Origin: Rugalucina vietnamica
Taxonomy: Eukaryota; Mollusca; Bivalvia; Lucinida; Lucinidae
Length of the DNA stretch: 64,000 bases
Direction: 5' to 3'
Assembly: GCA_964017185.1 (NCBI GenBank)
Contig: OZ024869.1
Location: 62,944,931 to 63,008,930, forward strand
Of this stretch, positions 12,601-23,114 are shown piece after piece; positions within the stretch are counted from its first letter, which is position 1; the number at the start of each line of letters is the position of its first letter. Under the pieces are notes generated by a model, which was not told where the DNA came from, did no database searches, and saw only the letters and a program-made list of their open reading frames with translations. The position numbers and the translations under genes are program-made.

Positions 12601-13500
12601 GATAGCTTCGAGGAGTTTGCCTTTCTTCCGTAAGCTTTGGAAGTTTATGTTCAGTATCCTGAGAGATTTTGGCTGAGGCCTAGGTTGGTTAACCGGTTTC
12701 GGTGAAGAAGTCAGAAATGGGTCCCCGCTCACGTTGAATGAGGATTCTGAGGTATGGTCTGTACTTGTGCTACTTCTTGAAGGAAGAGATATATCTGAGA
12801 TACTGTCAAGCATTGATGGGTGTGCAGAGTAATTGAGAGACTGTGTTGCATCGAGATTGTTCTCATCTGGCACCGAGTATATACGTGTAGAGTTATTAAT
12901 GCTGGAACAGGAAGGACATGACCAGGATTCTTCACTTTTACCAAGACGACTAAATTCTGTTGTTGACATTCCAATACAAGCTCTATGTACCCACTGGTTG
13001 CATTCATCACATGCTATGCACTCCGTTTTACATGCTTTGGAGCAACAGATGCAGGGAAATTTCGGACGTCGGGGTCCAGGGTTAGGCTCAATTCCACCTT
13101 TTACAAGCAGACTATACTGCAAAGCACTCCTGTCATACTGGTATTTGTCCATTCCACTGCTAAGATTATGACTGCATTTGACATGGTAGAGTGGTGGGTG
13201 GGGTATGACTGAAATCACATAACAGCAGAATTGGGTGTATTTGGGATCCCAGACCCACAGGCCAGGCAAATAAACTGCATCAATACCATGAAGGATAGGT
13301 TCAGGGGCTCTTGTTGATGACTGGGGGAGACATAATAGGAGATATAGCACACAAATCTTCATTGTTTACATCTCGTCATGGGCGCTTCCATTGACAGCCT
13401 CGTTTTGGATGAGATCAGCTGGACAAAGAATATCTTGGGTTGGCGATCGATGTTGACTGTCAGACTATTTAAGCTGATAGATGATAGCCAATTGCTCAAT
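9691..13500 (-). mobile_element. CR1-type non-LTR retrotransposon, near full length (CR1-A)
   Basis: A minus-strand element with a long open frame (9,853-13,362), a short 3' UTR and a probable (GAA)n tail at 9,691-9,709. The 3' UTR segment CTTGTAAATAGTTTTA is shared with CR1-C at 19.8 kb, marking a conserved CR1 3' end in this genome. The 5' limit is not defined; sequence between 13,363 and about 13,500 is probably 5' UTR. It is the only LINE here that keeps all expected domains without a visible break. Confidence 0.85.
9853..13362 (-). CDS. CR1-like polyprotein: 2A-like motif, PHD finger, endonuclease, reverse transcriptase
   Basis: 1,169 residues with no internal stop. Order: a hydrophobic, signal-like N-terminus (MKICVLYLLLCLP); 2A-like GGIEPNPGP at residues 89-97; a C4HC3 PHD-type finger at 104-152 (CxxC, CxxC, HxxC, CxxC); APE-type endonuclease at about 234-462 with ETW, GGDFN and SDHD catalytic motifs; and a reverse transcriptase at about 728-950 with FKKGE, LLDFAKAFDKV, SGVPQGTVLGPLLF and FADD (899-902). 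A C-terminal region typical of CR1 follows. In known CR1 and related elements, 2A-like sequences cause ribosome skipping before the last proline; skipping is expected here but not shown. It is presumably capable of target-primed reverse transcription. The ATG chosen is the first in frame; a later start would remove the signal-like segment. Confidence 0.9.
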   Translation of the reverse strand: MKICVLYLLLCLPQSSTRAPEPILHGIDAVYLPGLWVWDPKYTQFCCYVISVIPHPPLYHVKCSHNLSSGMDKYQYDRSALQYSLLVKGGIEPNPGPRRPKFPCICCSKACKTECIACDECNQWVHRACIGMSTTEFSRLGKSEESWSCPSCSSINNSTRIYSVPDENNLDATQSLNYSAHPSMLDSISDISLPSRSSTSTDHTSESSFNVSGDPFLTSSPKPVNQPRPQPKSLRILNINFQSLRKKGKLLEAIIIDTDPDIILGTETWLDSSIASSEILPNSLGYDIQRRDRPEGAHGGVLIAAKRCYMLSNIHCALDIELISGTIKLIRNKSLTVVSYYRPPDKTGEIYMNNTKKEISTLKSGSKNNIFLVGGDFNVPDINWSNSCIEGSQYPLLVNQTILDMVVENNLEQLVDFPTRKNNTLDLIFSSHPSYKERCKPLPSIGNSDHDIVLLDTSLQVCRPKPPRRKIYLWKRADVSGIQEDMAQFAADFQGQAFDSVNDMWDSFKVQIHQTMNRRVPTKMSLARHTHPWMNGRIRRLIRRKQRAHKKARSTGNKRDMDRYKRLQHDVQYQIRSAHKDYMKTAVSDTFKENPKKFWAYVKSTGQEASGVSPLKNKDGFLKSDSTSKANILNEQFVSVFTKEDTSSLPDKGPSPYPSMPNIEVNWKGVHKLLKGLKPYKATGPDSIPAFILKAAADELAPILARIYQSSLDSGQVPTDWRDAWIVPVFKKGEKHKAANYRPVSLTSITCKLLEHIIHSNVMAHFDKHDILKDNQHGFRKRRSCETQLAVTIQELASSLSKGNQVDIILLDFAKAFDKVAYSRLLYKLDFYGIRNQTNSWIKSFLENRRQEVVLDGSHSDQSDVLSGVPQGTVLGPLLFLAYINDMPESLRSSDCRLFADDSLLYCAVNKASDCQLLQQDLTALEQWEADWQMSFNPSKCTVIRVHTGRKVKFQSSYRLHGQTLEVVDGSKYLGVTVTDNLSWSKHVSAIAGKAHRSLGFLRRNFKHCSRQVKAATYTTVVRPVMEYAAPVWDPYRQADIKALDEVQRRAARYVYNDYTTRTPGCVTDMVKDLEWESLQDRRQISRLCLLYKIQHGLVDIDKSAYLKPGDSRTRSHTGFYQEHTRHEVYFNSFFPRTIREWNRLPASITSSATVDGFRASLFTRLGPA

Positions 13501-13586
13501 CGTCGGTGATGATTGATGGTGTCGCAAATAATTCAATATTTTATCATGCGCTCCTGAAAACAGCTGTTTCCATCCGCGCATGCGCA

Positions 13587-13936
13587 GTCTTCCTTTTTGA
13601 ATCTTTTCCATACAGCATGTACAGAAAGGATAGAACCTTAAATGGTGGTGGCGTTATGCTTCTTGTACACAAGGACATCCCACACATGCCCCTCACAGAA
13701 TTGGACAATGACTCAGAGTCAGTTTGGGTCAAACTTTTTGTAAATAAGAAAACTCACTTTGTGGCTAGCTGGTATCGACCACCTGTCGATGGTCATTTAC
13801 CAGTATCGGACAATGGAAATGACTTATTGAATTCCCTGGAAAAGTTTGACAATTTATTTAGAGAACAGCTTGACAAAATCAAAAATATTAATAAAGGCAA
13901 CAAACCCCCCTTAATTCATGTTTTAGGTGATTTTAA
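13587..13936 (+). mobile_element. CR1-B non-LTR element, 5' part (endonuclease)
   Basis: An open frame encodes the middle of an APE-type endonuclease: YRKDRTLNGGGVMLLVHKDI, then WYRPP and HVLGDFN at the right edge. The N-terminal part of the domain is absent, so the copy is 5'-truncated. Coding stops where fold-back F1 begins and resumes at 17,452, still in frame if F1 and one copy of its TAA duplication are ignored. Confidence 0.85.
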
Positions 13937-16900
13937 TACTCCGTGGGCCAGGAGGGCTTACCATGCACCCCCCCAAGGACCCTCTGGGAGTGGTATAACA
14001 TTGTTCATTGGACCTCCCTGATTAAGAATCAAGATGTTAACACTCAATATCTTGGTTCCGACCCGCCATTTTGGACGGTTTTCAAGATGGCCGCCGTGTA
14101 AAAATGACAAAGCGCATCTTTAGCATAATAGAACTCTTAAAACTTGTAATCTGCTTACTTTTATGAGCTAAACGTGCATGTATAAGTGTCTAGACTCCAT
14201 TTCTGATATTAATTTATCAAAGTTAGGTCGTTAAGTGACGGTGTACAAGATGGCCGCCACATTGAAAAGCATATTTGGCGATTTTTGGTACTTTTTCCCA
14301 TAAAAAAACAACAACAAAAAACAACAACTTATTTTCAGTTTCACTAGAATCTATGTTGTTGGAGTCATTAAGAGAGATGCAGCGATCAGTTTTATGCTAA
14401 TTAAACCACAGTTTCAACACACCATTTTGGACGGTTTTCAAGATGGCTGCCATGCAAAAATGGTGAAGTGCAATGTTTAGTATATTAGATATCTTAAAAC
14501 TTACAATTTGCTGCTTGTATAAGCAAAATATGTATGTATAAGTGTCTAGACCCCATTTCTGATAAAATATTTATCAAAGAAAGGTCTTCATATGATGGTA
14601 TACAAGATGGCCGCCACATTGTAAAGCATATTTGGGGATTTTTGTTACTTTCCCCCTAAAAAAGCTTCTTTTTTCAGTTTCACTAAAATCTATGTTGTTT
14701 ATGTCATTAACAGAGATGCAGCTATTATTTAATGTTAATTCAACCAAAGAATCTTGTATAAGTGTAAAGTACAAGTCTATAATCTCCAATCTGCTGACCA
14801 TGCTAATTAAATGACTACTTTCATCAAGGTGTAAAATTGGTAATGCTGCACAAAGAAGACTGATCAAAGATGCAACTTGATTCAAAATGTTCTGATAAGG
14901 AAGATTTGCATTATTAATGTGTAAACTGTGCATTTTAAAGTTTAGATTTATTCACAAAGGTATATCTATTAATGGCTGACAATTCATCACAAGATAATCT
15001 GGCAAACCGAATTTACAATAATGATCGCAGGTGCTAAATGACAGTTAATTATTTCAATATCATGTAATTTGCACAAGCAGACCCTAATTTACAAATAGAA
15101 AAGGTAAATAGATAGCAGGCATTAGTACACTGTTAAATATGGTCTTTGTGGACTTTTCTAACTGTCAACATAGGATTAAAGAGGCTTGAATTTACATCTA
15201 AAACATATGGGACCTTAAGTATCGGGATTATTTTGCGAAGTTTCACTGGCCTGAGAGAGACGATAGGGTTAATATTCTACTAAACAGGTATGGTGATAGT
15301 CAGTGCGGGATGTTTAAATTGATAAAAGTTAGTTTATCTAGTTTGTTGATCCAATGGGAAGGATCTATCTAGTGAAATTAACCTAAAATGCTTTAAAAAT
15401 GCGGTGTACTACAACAAGATCAAAGAGCAAAACAATTAAAATAAATATTTGCCTGGTACGAGTAAACAGTCGTTCCTTTAAGGTATTAATCCAGTGTGTG
15501 ATTACATGTAGCTGTATCAACCTTTAAGACCAAAAATAAGTAAATTGGACATACATGTAGGGAGTGGTAGGTAGTTACAGTTTTAATACTGGTTGTGGTT
15601 GTGTAATGAAGACATATAATATTTACTTTCCAGTTGTAAAATCATCAGATCCCATTATTCTCCTTTCAATATGCTCAAATACTGATGAGTGCCTCCAAAG
15701 CTAAGTGATATTTACATGGGCAGGTTCTTAGAACCAATTAAGCCTGTTCATAGAATGACACATGCAGTATGTTAAAGAACATAACTTGAAATCACACTCA
15801 ATGTTTTTATTGGTTCTAACAGGCTAGGCCTGCAAATTTCATTTAGCTACTGAAGATGCTCATTAGGTTTTTGAGCGCTTGAAAGCAGAACAATGAGATC
15901 TAGAATAGTGAATAAAAATACATTCTGGTGGTTATTTCTGGGGGTGTTTCGAAGAAGATGATCTTTGCCTGGGTCGTATTAGCAGGTTGCTCCTCTAGGC
16001 TAGATGTTTATGGGCAAGTTGCGAACCGCTAATAAAATTATTTGTTATGGCAATGCATGTGTTCTTTGTTTTTGTTGTTGTTTTATTATTTCTTACAGTC
16101 TATGCCTGCAAATGTATTTTAGCTTCTGAAGCTGCTCATCAGATTGAGCGTTTGAAAGCACAATAGTGAGATCTGAGATTTTAACGTCTGAGATGGTGAA
16201 TAAAACGTGTCCCTATTGGGCCACTACCACAAGTATCAGAACTAAAATTATATCTCTGTGTCAAACTTACTCTTCTTTGGTCTACTAATTATTGATACAG
16301 CTAGTCACCGACTTGGTACATGTATATCTGAGTAACCTGAAAAATGTATTAATTTGTTTGCTCGTACAAGGTAAGGGCATATTTTAACCACTTTGGCCTT
16401 TTATCATCTATTATTATATGGCAGCCATTTTTGATGCCATATTACATGAAACAATTTAACACTATAAAGCACCAAAAAGAATCAGACTTGTGTGGATGTT
16501 TCTTACCTAATCCAGTTATCAGAAAGTGTTTTTAGAAAAAATGTTGACGATAACAAATCTAGCTTTCATTAGGCTTGTTTAATTATGTCAGCCAGCTTGT
16601 CTGACATATTTGAGAGTATAGACTTGTACTTTACATTTATACAAAATTGTTTTGGTTGAATTAGCATAAAAATAATAGCTACATCTCTGTTAATGACATA
16701 AATAACATAGATTTTAGTGAAAGTGAAAAAAGAATCTTTTTCGGGGGAAAGTAACAAAAATTCCCAAATATGCTTTACAATGTGGCGGCCGTCTTGTATA
16801 TTATCATATGAAGACATATCTTGATAAATTTATTAAATTTATATCAGAAATGGAGTCAAGACACTTATACATACATATTCTGCTCATAAAAGTAAGAAAA

Positions 16901-17451
16901 TTAGAAGTTTTAAGAGTTCTATTATTCTAAACATGCACTTTGCCATTTTTGCATGGCAGCCATCTTGAAAACCGTCCAAAATGGCGAGTCGGAACTGCGG
17001 TTGAATTAGCATGAAATAAATTGTTGCATCTCTTTTAATGACTCAAACAACATAGATTTTAGTGAATCTGAAAAAAAAAGCTTTTTGTAGGAAAAAGTAC
17101 CCAAAATCGCCAAATATGCTTTTCAATGTGGCGGCCATCTTGTACACCGTCATTTAAACACCTAACTTTGATACATATATATCAAAAATGGAGTCTAGAC
17201 ACCTATTTATGCCTATTGTGCTCATAAAAGTAAGCAGATTACAAGTTTCATGAGTTATATTATGCTAAACCTGCGCTTTGTCATTTTTGCATGGCGGCCA
17301 TCTTGAAAACCGTCTAAAATGGCGGGTCGGAACCAAGATATTGAGTGTTAACATCTTGATTCGTAATCAGGGAGGTCCAGTGAACAATGTTATACCACTC
17401 CCAGAGGATCCTTGGGGGGGTGCATGGTAAGCCCACCTGGCCCATGGAGTA
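13937..17451. mobile_element. Long fold-back DNA element F1 inserted in CR1-B
   Basis: 3.5 kb, starting TACTCCGTGGGCCAGG and ending with its complement. It is flanked by TAA at 13,934-13,936 and 17,452-17,454. The inverted arms are about 880 bp (13,937-14,815 and 16,570-17,451). Each arm contains two diverged copies of a 340-355-bp unit carrying CAAGATGGCCGCC and CCATTTTGGACGG motifs. The 1.75-kb centre has no open frame of note. A 3-bp TWA-type target duplication fits PIF/Harbinger-like non-autonomous elements; that assignment is an inference. Confidence 0.85.
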
Positions 17452-19280
17452 TAACTTTAGAGATATTGTATGGCCGGACAGACTCAGCAAATCTGGGTCA
17501 TCATTGAGTCAGACAGAGGGTCAGATTTTGATAGATATCATGAATGACCATGGTTTGGAACAATTAGTCAATTTCCCCACCAGAGAAAGAAATACTTTGG
17601 ACTTAATATTGACCTCTCTTCCTGGTCAGTTTGTAGACATTCATTCCCCGGATAAGCTCAGTGATCATGACATTGTTTCTGGCACATTGAAAATTGCTAT
17701 CCCCCCTATAAAGAAACCTAGGAGAAAAGTGTATCGTTATCAGAAAGGTGATTATGAATCTATGAGAGCAGAAACACTTAAATTTGCAAAGGAAAGATAC
17801 TTCAACGGTTACTCAGATACTCGGTCGGTCCAGGAAAATTTCAATCTCATTACATCGTTTATTCAGGAATCGGCAGATAAACATATCCCCTCAAAAACTA
17901 GTCGCTCAGTTTCCTCTGTCCCTTGGATAACACCTGAAATAAGAAGGAAGATTCGCAGAAAAAATGCAACTCATGCAAAAGCTAAAAAGACTGGTAGTGC
18001 AAAATTTAGATCTAAATTTGAATCTTTACGGAAAGAGATCAAAGCTGATATCAGGAAGCAGCATGATCTTTATGTGAACAACTTGGTAGGAGATGTTAAG
18101 GCTAATCCTAGAGATTTTTACAGGTACATAAACAGTCAGAAAAAAGATACCCAAGGTATTCCCCCATTGAAAAAGAGAAATGGAAGTGGAATAGCTCAAT
18201 CTGAATTTGAGAAGGCGGAAGAATTTAATGGTCAGTTCTCGGATGTTTTCACTAAAAGTGAATACAAACAGGTCCCTCTTATGGATAGATCTGCCCCATT
18301 CATGCATGATATTGTGGTCACAAAGGAAGGGGTGACCAAACTTCTCAAAGGTCTAAACCCGTCTAAAGCCTTAGGGCCTGATGAGCTTCATCCCAGAGTC
18401 CTAAAGGAACTGGCTATGGAATTAGGGCCGGTATTCGCCCATCTCTTCCAGCAGTCAATTGATACAGGTGAAATTCCTAAAGAATGGTCTCTTGCTAATA
18501 TTTGCCCCCTGTTTAAGAAGGGCGACAGGTCACTTGCCCGAAACCAGCGCCCTGTTTCTTTGACATGCATTCCTTGTAAGCTTCTTGAACATATTGTATG
18601 CTCAAATATTATGGCCCATCTTGATGAACATGAACTCCTGTCGGACAGGCAACACGCATTTAGGAAATGGCATAGCTGTGAAACTCAGTTGACTACAGTG
18701 ATAAATGACTGGGCCAAAATCTTAGACAAAAAATGCCAGGTCGACACTTTTTTACTCGATTTTGAAAAGGCTTTCGATACTCGTCCCCATGAACTCCTTA
18801 AAAGCAAATTGTTCAGCTATGGAATAGGTGGAACAACACTGAATTGGATAAATGCTTTCCTTTGTTTCAGACAACAAAGGGTAGTGGTTAATGGTATTAA
18901 ATCGGATTGGGCTCCAGTTGTGTCGGGTGTCCCTCAGGGCACCGTTCTTGGCCCCTTGCTGTTTTCCTTGTATATAAATGACATCTCAGCAGACATCGAG
19001 TCTGAAATAAGACTCTTTGCTGATGATTGTGTTTGCTATCGTGAAATCAAGAATGAAGAGGATACATTGAAACTTCAAAGAGACATTGATCGCTTAGGCA
19101 GCTGGGCTAGAAAATGGGGAATGAGATCTCAACCCGTCAAATGCAACATGATGCAGCTGACAAATAAACGGTCTAGTAAGATACAGGCTAACTACACCCT
19201 TGAGGGCACTTTACTGGAAAACGTTGAAAGCATAAAATACCTGGGTGTAACTATCACAAATGATTCGGCCCAAGACAAGA
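17452..19280 (+). mobile_element. CR1-B non-LTR element, 3' part (endonuclease end and reverse transcriptase)
   Basis: It continues the frame of 13,587-13,936. FRDIVWPD is followed by VNFPTRERNTLDLI and SDHD of the endonuclease. The reverse transcriptase follows with [40 protein letters not shown] and FADD, then YLGVTITND. The copy stops near 19,280, where sequence of the L family begins. The usual CR1 C-terminus and 3' UTR are missing here and do not reappear after the L copy, so the 3' part has been lost. Within the segment the frame is intact. ARNQRPVSL has Gln where CR1-A and CR1-D have Tyr. Confidence 0.85.
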
Positions 19281-19433
19281 TTAATCAAAATATACGAACA
19301 TGCATGTTGAAAATCGAAACACTCGATGAGCTATCAAACTCTAGTGAAAAACTTACATTCAGTGAATCTGACATTGAAAAAGTAATAGACAAACTTCACA
19401 ATGGTAAATCTCCTGATGAGTATGGCATCTCAG
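19281..19433 (+). mobile_element. LINE family L, copy 3, first fragment
   Basis: The frame encodes ETLDELSNSSEKLTFSESDI followed by KLHNGKSPDEYGIS, the region just before the reverse transcriptase core. It is cut at GGCATCTCAG by X1, and the same ten bases restart the element at 21,795. The continuous frame from 17,387 to 19,531 is therefore a chance join of F1 end, CR1-B, L and X1 sequence, not one gene. Confidence 0.8.
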
Positions 19434-19764
19434 TAGACTCAGACCTTCAGCTGTTATTTACAATCTCCATGCATGTTTACACAAAAGCATTCCGAATGTG
19501 TCATACAGCCTCAGTGCCAAGCGTGTACTAACCGGTGAAAAATAGTTTTACTTTACACACCAAATTTTGAAACCCGAAATTCACTGTGAAAAACTAAATC
19601 CAGCTCACCCTCACTGTGATATTTGATACATGTGATATTTTCCTTTTATATATATATCTATCTTCTGATACTGAGTCGATCAATTTCTGATCATCACCTC
19701 AGGCGTGGGGTGGGTGGCTAAATTTAGAATTTAGTCAAGGGAAAATAAAACATTTGGGGTGGAC

Positions 19765-20830
19765 CATTAAAACTATTTACAAGATATAGATGAGAGGCAT
19801 ACTAAAACGCATGCCTCTGGGCTAATGATTTAAATAGAAGCCTTAAATTCCTCGATGGTCTTAGATAGGACCACTGAAGAAGGGAGACTATTCCAAACCG
19901 GAATAGTTTGGGGAAAAAGGAAATTTTCAGGGCATCACTATAGGCAAATGGTCTTGTGTATTGTGATTCATGTGATGCCCGAGTATGCCTTAGATTGGGT
20001 GCCGGGGTCAGGTATTTTGTCTTTATCAAGAGACACTGTACCGGAGTGTATCTTGTAGAAGAAGGTTAAGGAGGACCGCTCCCTGCGAGACTCCAGGGAT
20101 GGCCACTCAAGTTCGTCTAGCATTTCACCGACGCTACTGGTGTTCCTCCATCTCCTGCAGGTCCACGGGGCAGCAGTCCTCTGCACCTTCTCCACCTTCT
20201 CAATCTGAGTTTCATGATAGGGATGCCAAATAGGAGCTGCATACTCAAGTTGAGGCCGAACCAATGTTTTGTATGCAACTTCCTTAGTTCTTATGCCTAG
20301 GTGCCAGTGCCAAATTGCGCCGAAGAAAACCCAAAGTCTTAGTTGCCTTGCATGTAATTTCAGAAATGTGTTGACCCCAATCAAGATCATCTGTGATAGT
20401 TAAACCGAGGTATTTAGCGGACTGAACCTGTTCTAATGTTTGCTGATGCAGTGTGTAATTGAAATCTATATGCCTGCTTGGATGTAGCCGCGTCACCCTC
20501 ATTGAATGACATTTGCTAACATTGAATTTCATTTGCCAATCCATTTCCCATTTGGCCAAGCTATTCAGGTCATCTTGTAAAATTTGACAATCCAATGGTG
20601 ACTTGACATTTCTGTATAAAACACAATCATCAGCAAATAGCTGAACAGATGACCTGATGTTGTCAGGAAGATCATTAATGAAAATAAGAAATAGGACCGG
20701 TCCTAAGACCGATCCTTGTGGGACACCAGAAAGAACCGGGACTGGGTCTGAGGCACGGCCATCTAATACCACTTTTTGAGAGTGCTCAGAGAGCCACGAG
20801 TCGATCCACTTATGTGTAGATCCTCTTCTC
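19765..20830 (-). mobile_element. CR1-C, 5'-truncated CR1 fragment
   Basis: On the minus strand it encodes HKWIDSWLSEHSQKVVLDGR, SGVPQGSVLGPVLFLIFIND, FADDCVLY, then YLGLTITDDLDWGQHI and a C-terminal region with TLVRPQLEYAAPIWHPY. The frame shifts once near 20,300, between LALAPRH and KEVAYKTLVRP. The 3' end shares CTTGTAAATAGTTTTA with CR1-A. It is a dead copy, nested in X1. Confidence 0.85.
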
Positions 20831-21564
20831 CGTGGTCGGGAGATTTTCAGTTTGATATCGTAAATTTGCCTGTCATATCGGGAGGTTTCTTTTCTCGTGG
20901 TCATCACCAATAAAATTCAAGAGCTCAGTGGTTTCGGGGGATGTTATTGAAGTAGAAAAAAAAAGATATCATTAGATAGGTTGTAAATTCTTATCATTTT
21001 ATTTTAACAAAGCAACAATTACAACTATTTTGAATATGAAGTGCTTAAATCCAATGTCAGCATTACAATGGGATTTTCTTTGGACTCACTGCGATGCGCT
21101 CCGTAGATTTTGGTCATTCCATAATTGATTGAAATCTTTCTAATTGTATCTATTTTTACAGCGCTTGTCACTTGAAGGCACATTGTTTATTTTGGTGATC
21201 AATTAAATAGCTGACACCAGGCTTGATTAATCAGTTAATTTTAAATAATCCTTGTTGTAAAAACATCATTTATTTGACACTCCAACACAGGCTGATTAAC
21301 AACTCTATAAATAGCCTCCAGGTATCAGTGACACAAATTATCGAGTCAATATTGAATACACACTGCTCTATTGGGTACCGTATTTATACTACACTTTACA
21401 TAAAGAAATGGACACTTGGATAAAAAAAAGTGTAAAATAAAGTACATAAATGGACTTTTTGTCATATCGGGAGACAGGGCATATCGGGGGACCGTCGGGT
21501 AAGGGGCATATAAGGGCCCTTGATATCGGGGGAATACGCCGATATCGGGAAATATCACAAGTAT
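20831..21564. other. Unassigned segment inside X1
   Basis: AT-rich with no recognisable domain. ATATCGGG occurs once near 20,875 and at least four times within 21,463-21,552, in the company of GGGGGACCGTCGGG and AAGGGGCATATAAGGGCCC. This could be one more inserted element or a variable X interior; its borders cannot be set by eye. Confidence 0.35.
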
Positions 21565-21794
21565 GCCTCACTGAGCATACTGTTCACAGAGATATTAAAT
21601 TTTCTCTCCAGGTGATGTTCCATAAGAAAAGTCCCTGATTATCTGCTTAAAATCCATAATTTCTGTGAGATTTACACATGTGTCAACCATGTGTAATCCT
21701 GTTTTGATCTGTTTTATTCAATCGGAAATTGTTTTGATCAAATAGAACCATCAAGGTCTGCAACGGAACGTAGTGGAGTGAGGTTCCGCAACTA

Positions 21795-22432
21795 GGCATC
21801 TCAGCAGAACATTTTAAGGCTGGTAAATCTGAGTTAGTTCCAGTAATCACAAAGATCTTCAACCAAATCCTAGACACTAAGACAATACCTTCAGTATTTA
21901 AAACCGGTGTAATTACCCCAGTGTTGAAAAAAGGCAAAGATCCAAAGCTTCTAGAAAACTACAGAGGAATCACTGTAACAGCTATATTCGGAAAGCTTTT
22001 TGAATATGCCCTTTTACATAAACTCAGTATTGTGCAGTCGGAATTACAGTTCGGGTTTACTGAAGGACTATCTCTGTCTATGGCCGCGCTACTCATCAGT
22101 GAAGCTAAGGCAGAATCTCAAGTGAATAAAACACATGTCTATGTCGCCACATTGGATAGTATGAAGGCGTCCGATGTAGTCCATCACGCCATCCTTCTTG
22201 ATAAACTTACTCAGACAAACATTCATGACACATCTTGGTTAGTTATCAGAGACTTGTATCAACAAATATCTGCTAAAGTGAAACTACTAGGTGGATTAAG
22301 TGACAGTTTCCCGATAGGCCAAGGTGTACGCCAGGGCGCTATTTTGTCAACGTCTCTATATAAAGTGTATATTGATGAACTTTTGAGAATACTAAAATCA
22401 AAACGGCTCGGTCTTCGAATTGGAACAGTATA
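21795..22432 (+). mobile_element. LINE family L, copy 3, second fragment (reverse transcriptase core)
   Basis: It resumes at GISAEHFKAGKSELVPVITK and continues through KKGKDPKLLENYRGITV, a QFGFTEG block, LDSMKASDVV (in place of the usual aspartate-bearing DxxKAFD) and QGVRQGAILST to LRIGTVY. It stops at element Z and resumes at 23,483 with IGCPTCADD. The change in the DxxKAFD motif and stops in the later fragment show a dead copy. Confidence 0.85.
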
Positions 22433-23069
22433 CAGTGATGTAGATAATTATTTTTCGCAATGCGTATTGTACGTATCAGAATAAATGTACAGTGGGTACC
22501 GACAATATTACTGTGTACACGTTTTCTGAAGGTTCATATTCTAACCTCTCATTCAGAATCAAACTTATAGATATGCACACGTATGGATAAGACCATTTAT
22601 TCAAGTATGAAAATTCAAGTAAACTGGTTGATAATGCTAAAATTACATGTTATTCTGTCATTAAGGCTTGTTAAACCATACTTTTGTATCCGGTATAGAT
22701 AATAAGAGAGCAAAAGTGAGGAAAAACATAACTGGCATGGCTGTAGAACATGAAATACATCAAGTTTTGAATTAAAAAAATATGACCAGTCACCAGAAAT
22801 CGATGCAAAATGCCTATTCAATAAACCAAAGTGCGGCCCCCGTGGCTGAGTGGTTAAGGTCGCTGACTTCAGTGCTCTTGATCATTCGATCATCTCACCG
22901 ATGTGGGTTCGCGCCTCGCACGGGGCACGAATTCATATGTGAGACAAGCCATGTTCTGCTTGCCGGTGTGTCAGGTGGTTTTTCCCCGGGTACTCCGGTT
23001 TTCGCCCCACCTACCGATTGATTCGTCTCGATATGAGTGAAAAAGCTTGAAAGGGACGTAAAACTGAAT

Positions 23070-23114
<45 letters not shown>

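Larger units (their letters stand above)
19434..21794 (+). mobile_element. DNA element family X (copy X1), itself carrying a CR1 insertion
   Basis: It begins TAGACTCAGACCTTCAGCTG and ends GAGTGAGGTTCCGCAACTA, flanked by a perfect 10-bp duplication GGCATCTCAG (19,424-19,433 and 21,795-21,804). X-derived sequence that matches X2 is seen at 19,434-19,610 and 21,565-21,794. The interval holds CR1-C (about 19,765-20,830) and about 730 bp of unassigned sequence. It interrupts LINE L copy 3. Confidence 0.85.

Noticed and set aside
17387-19531. One 714-residue host or LINE protein
   Set aside because: The frame joins the end of F1, CR1-B, LINE L and X1 by chance; target duplications and family matches mark each border.
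22831-22920. tRNA gene
   Set aside because: A- and B-boxes are present, but no full cloverleaf with a paired acceptor stem is seen, and the segment continues into a SINE body with A tail and target duplication.
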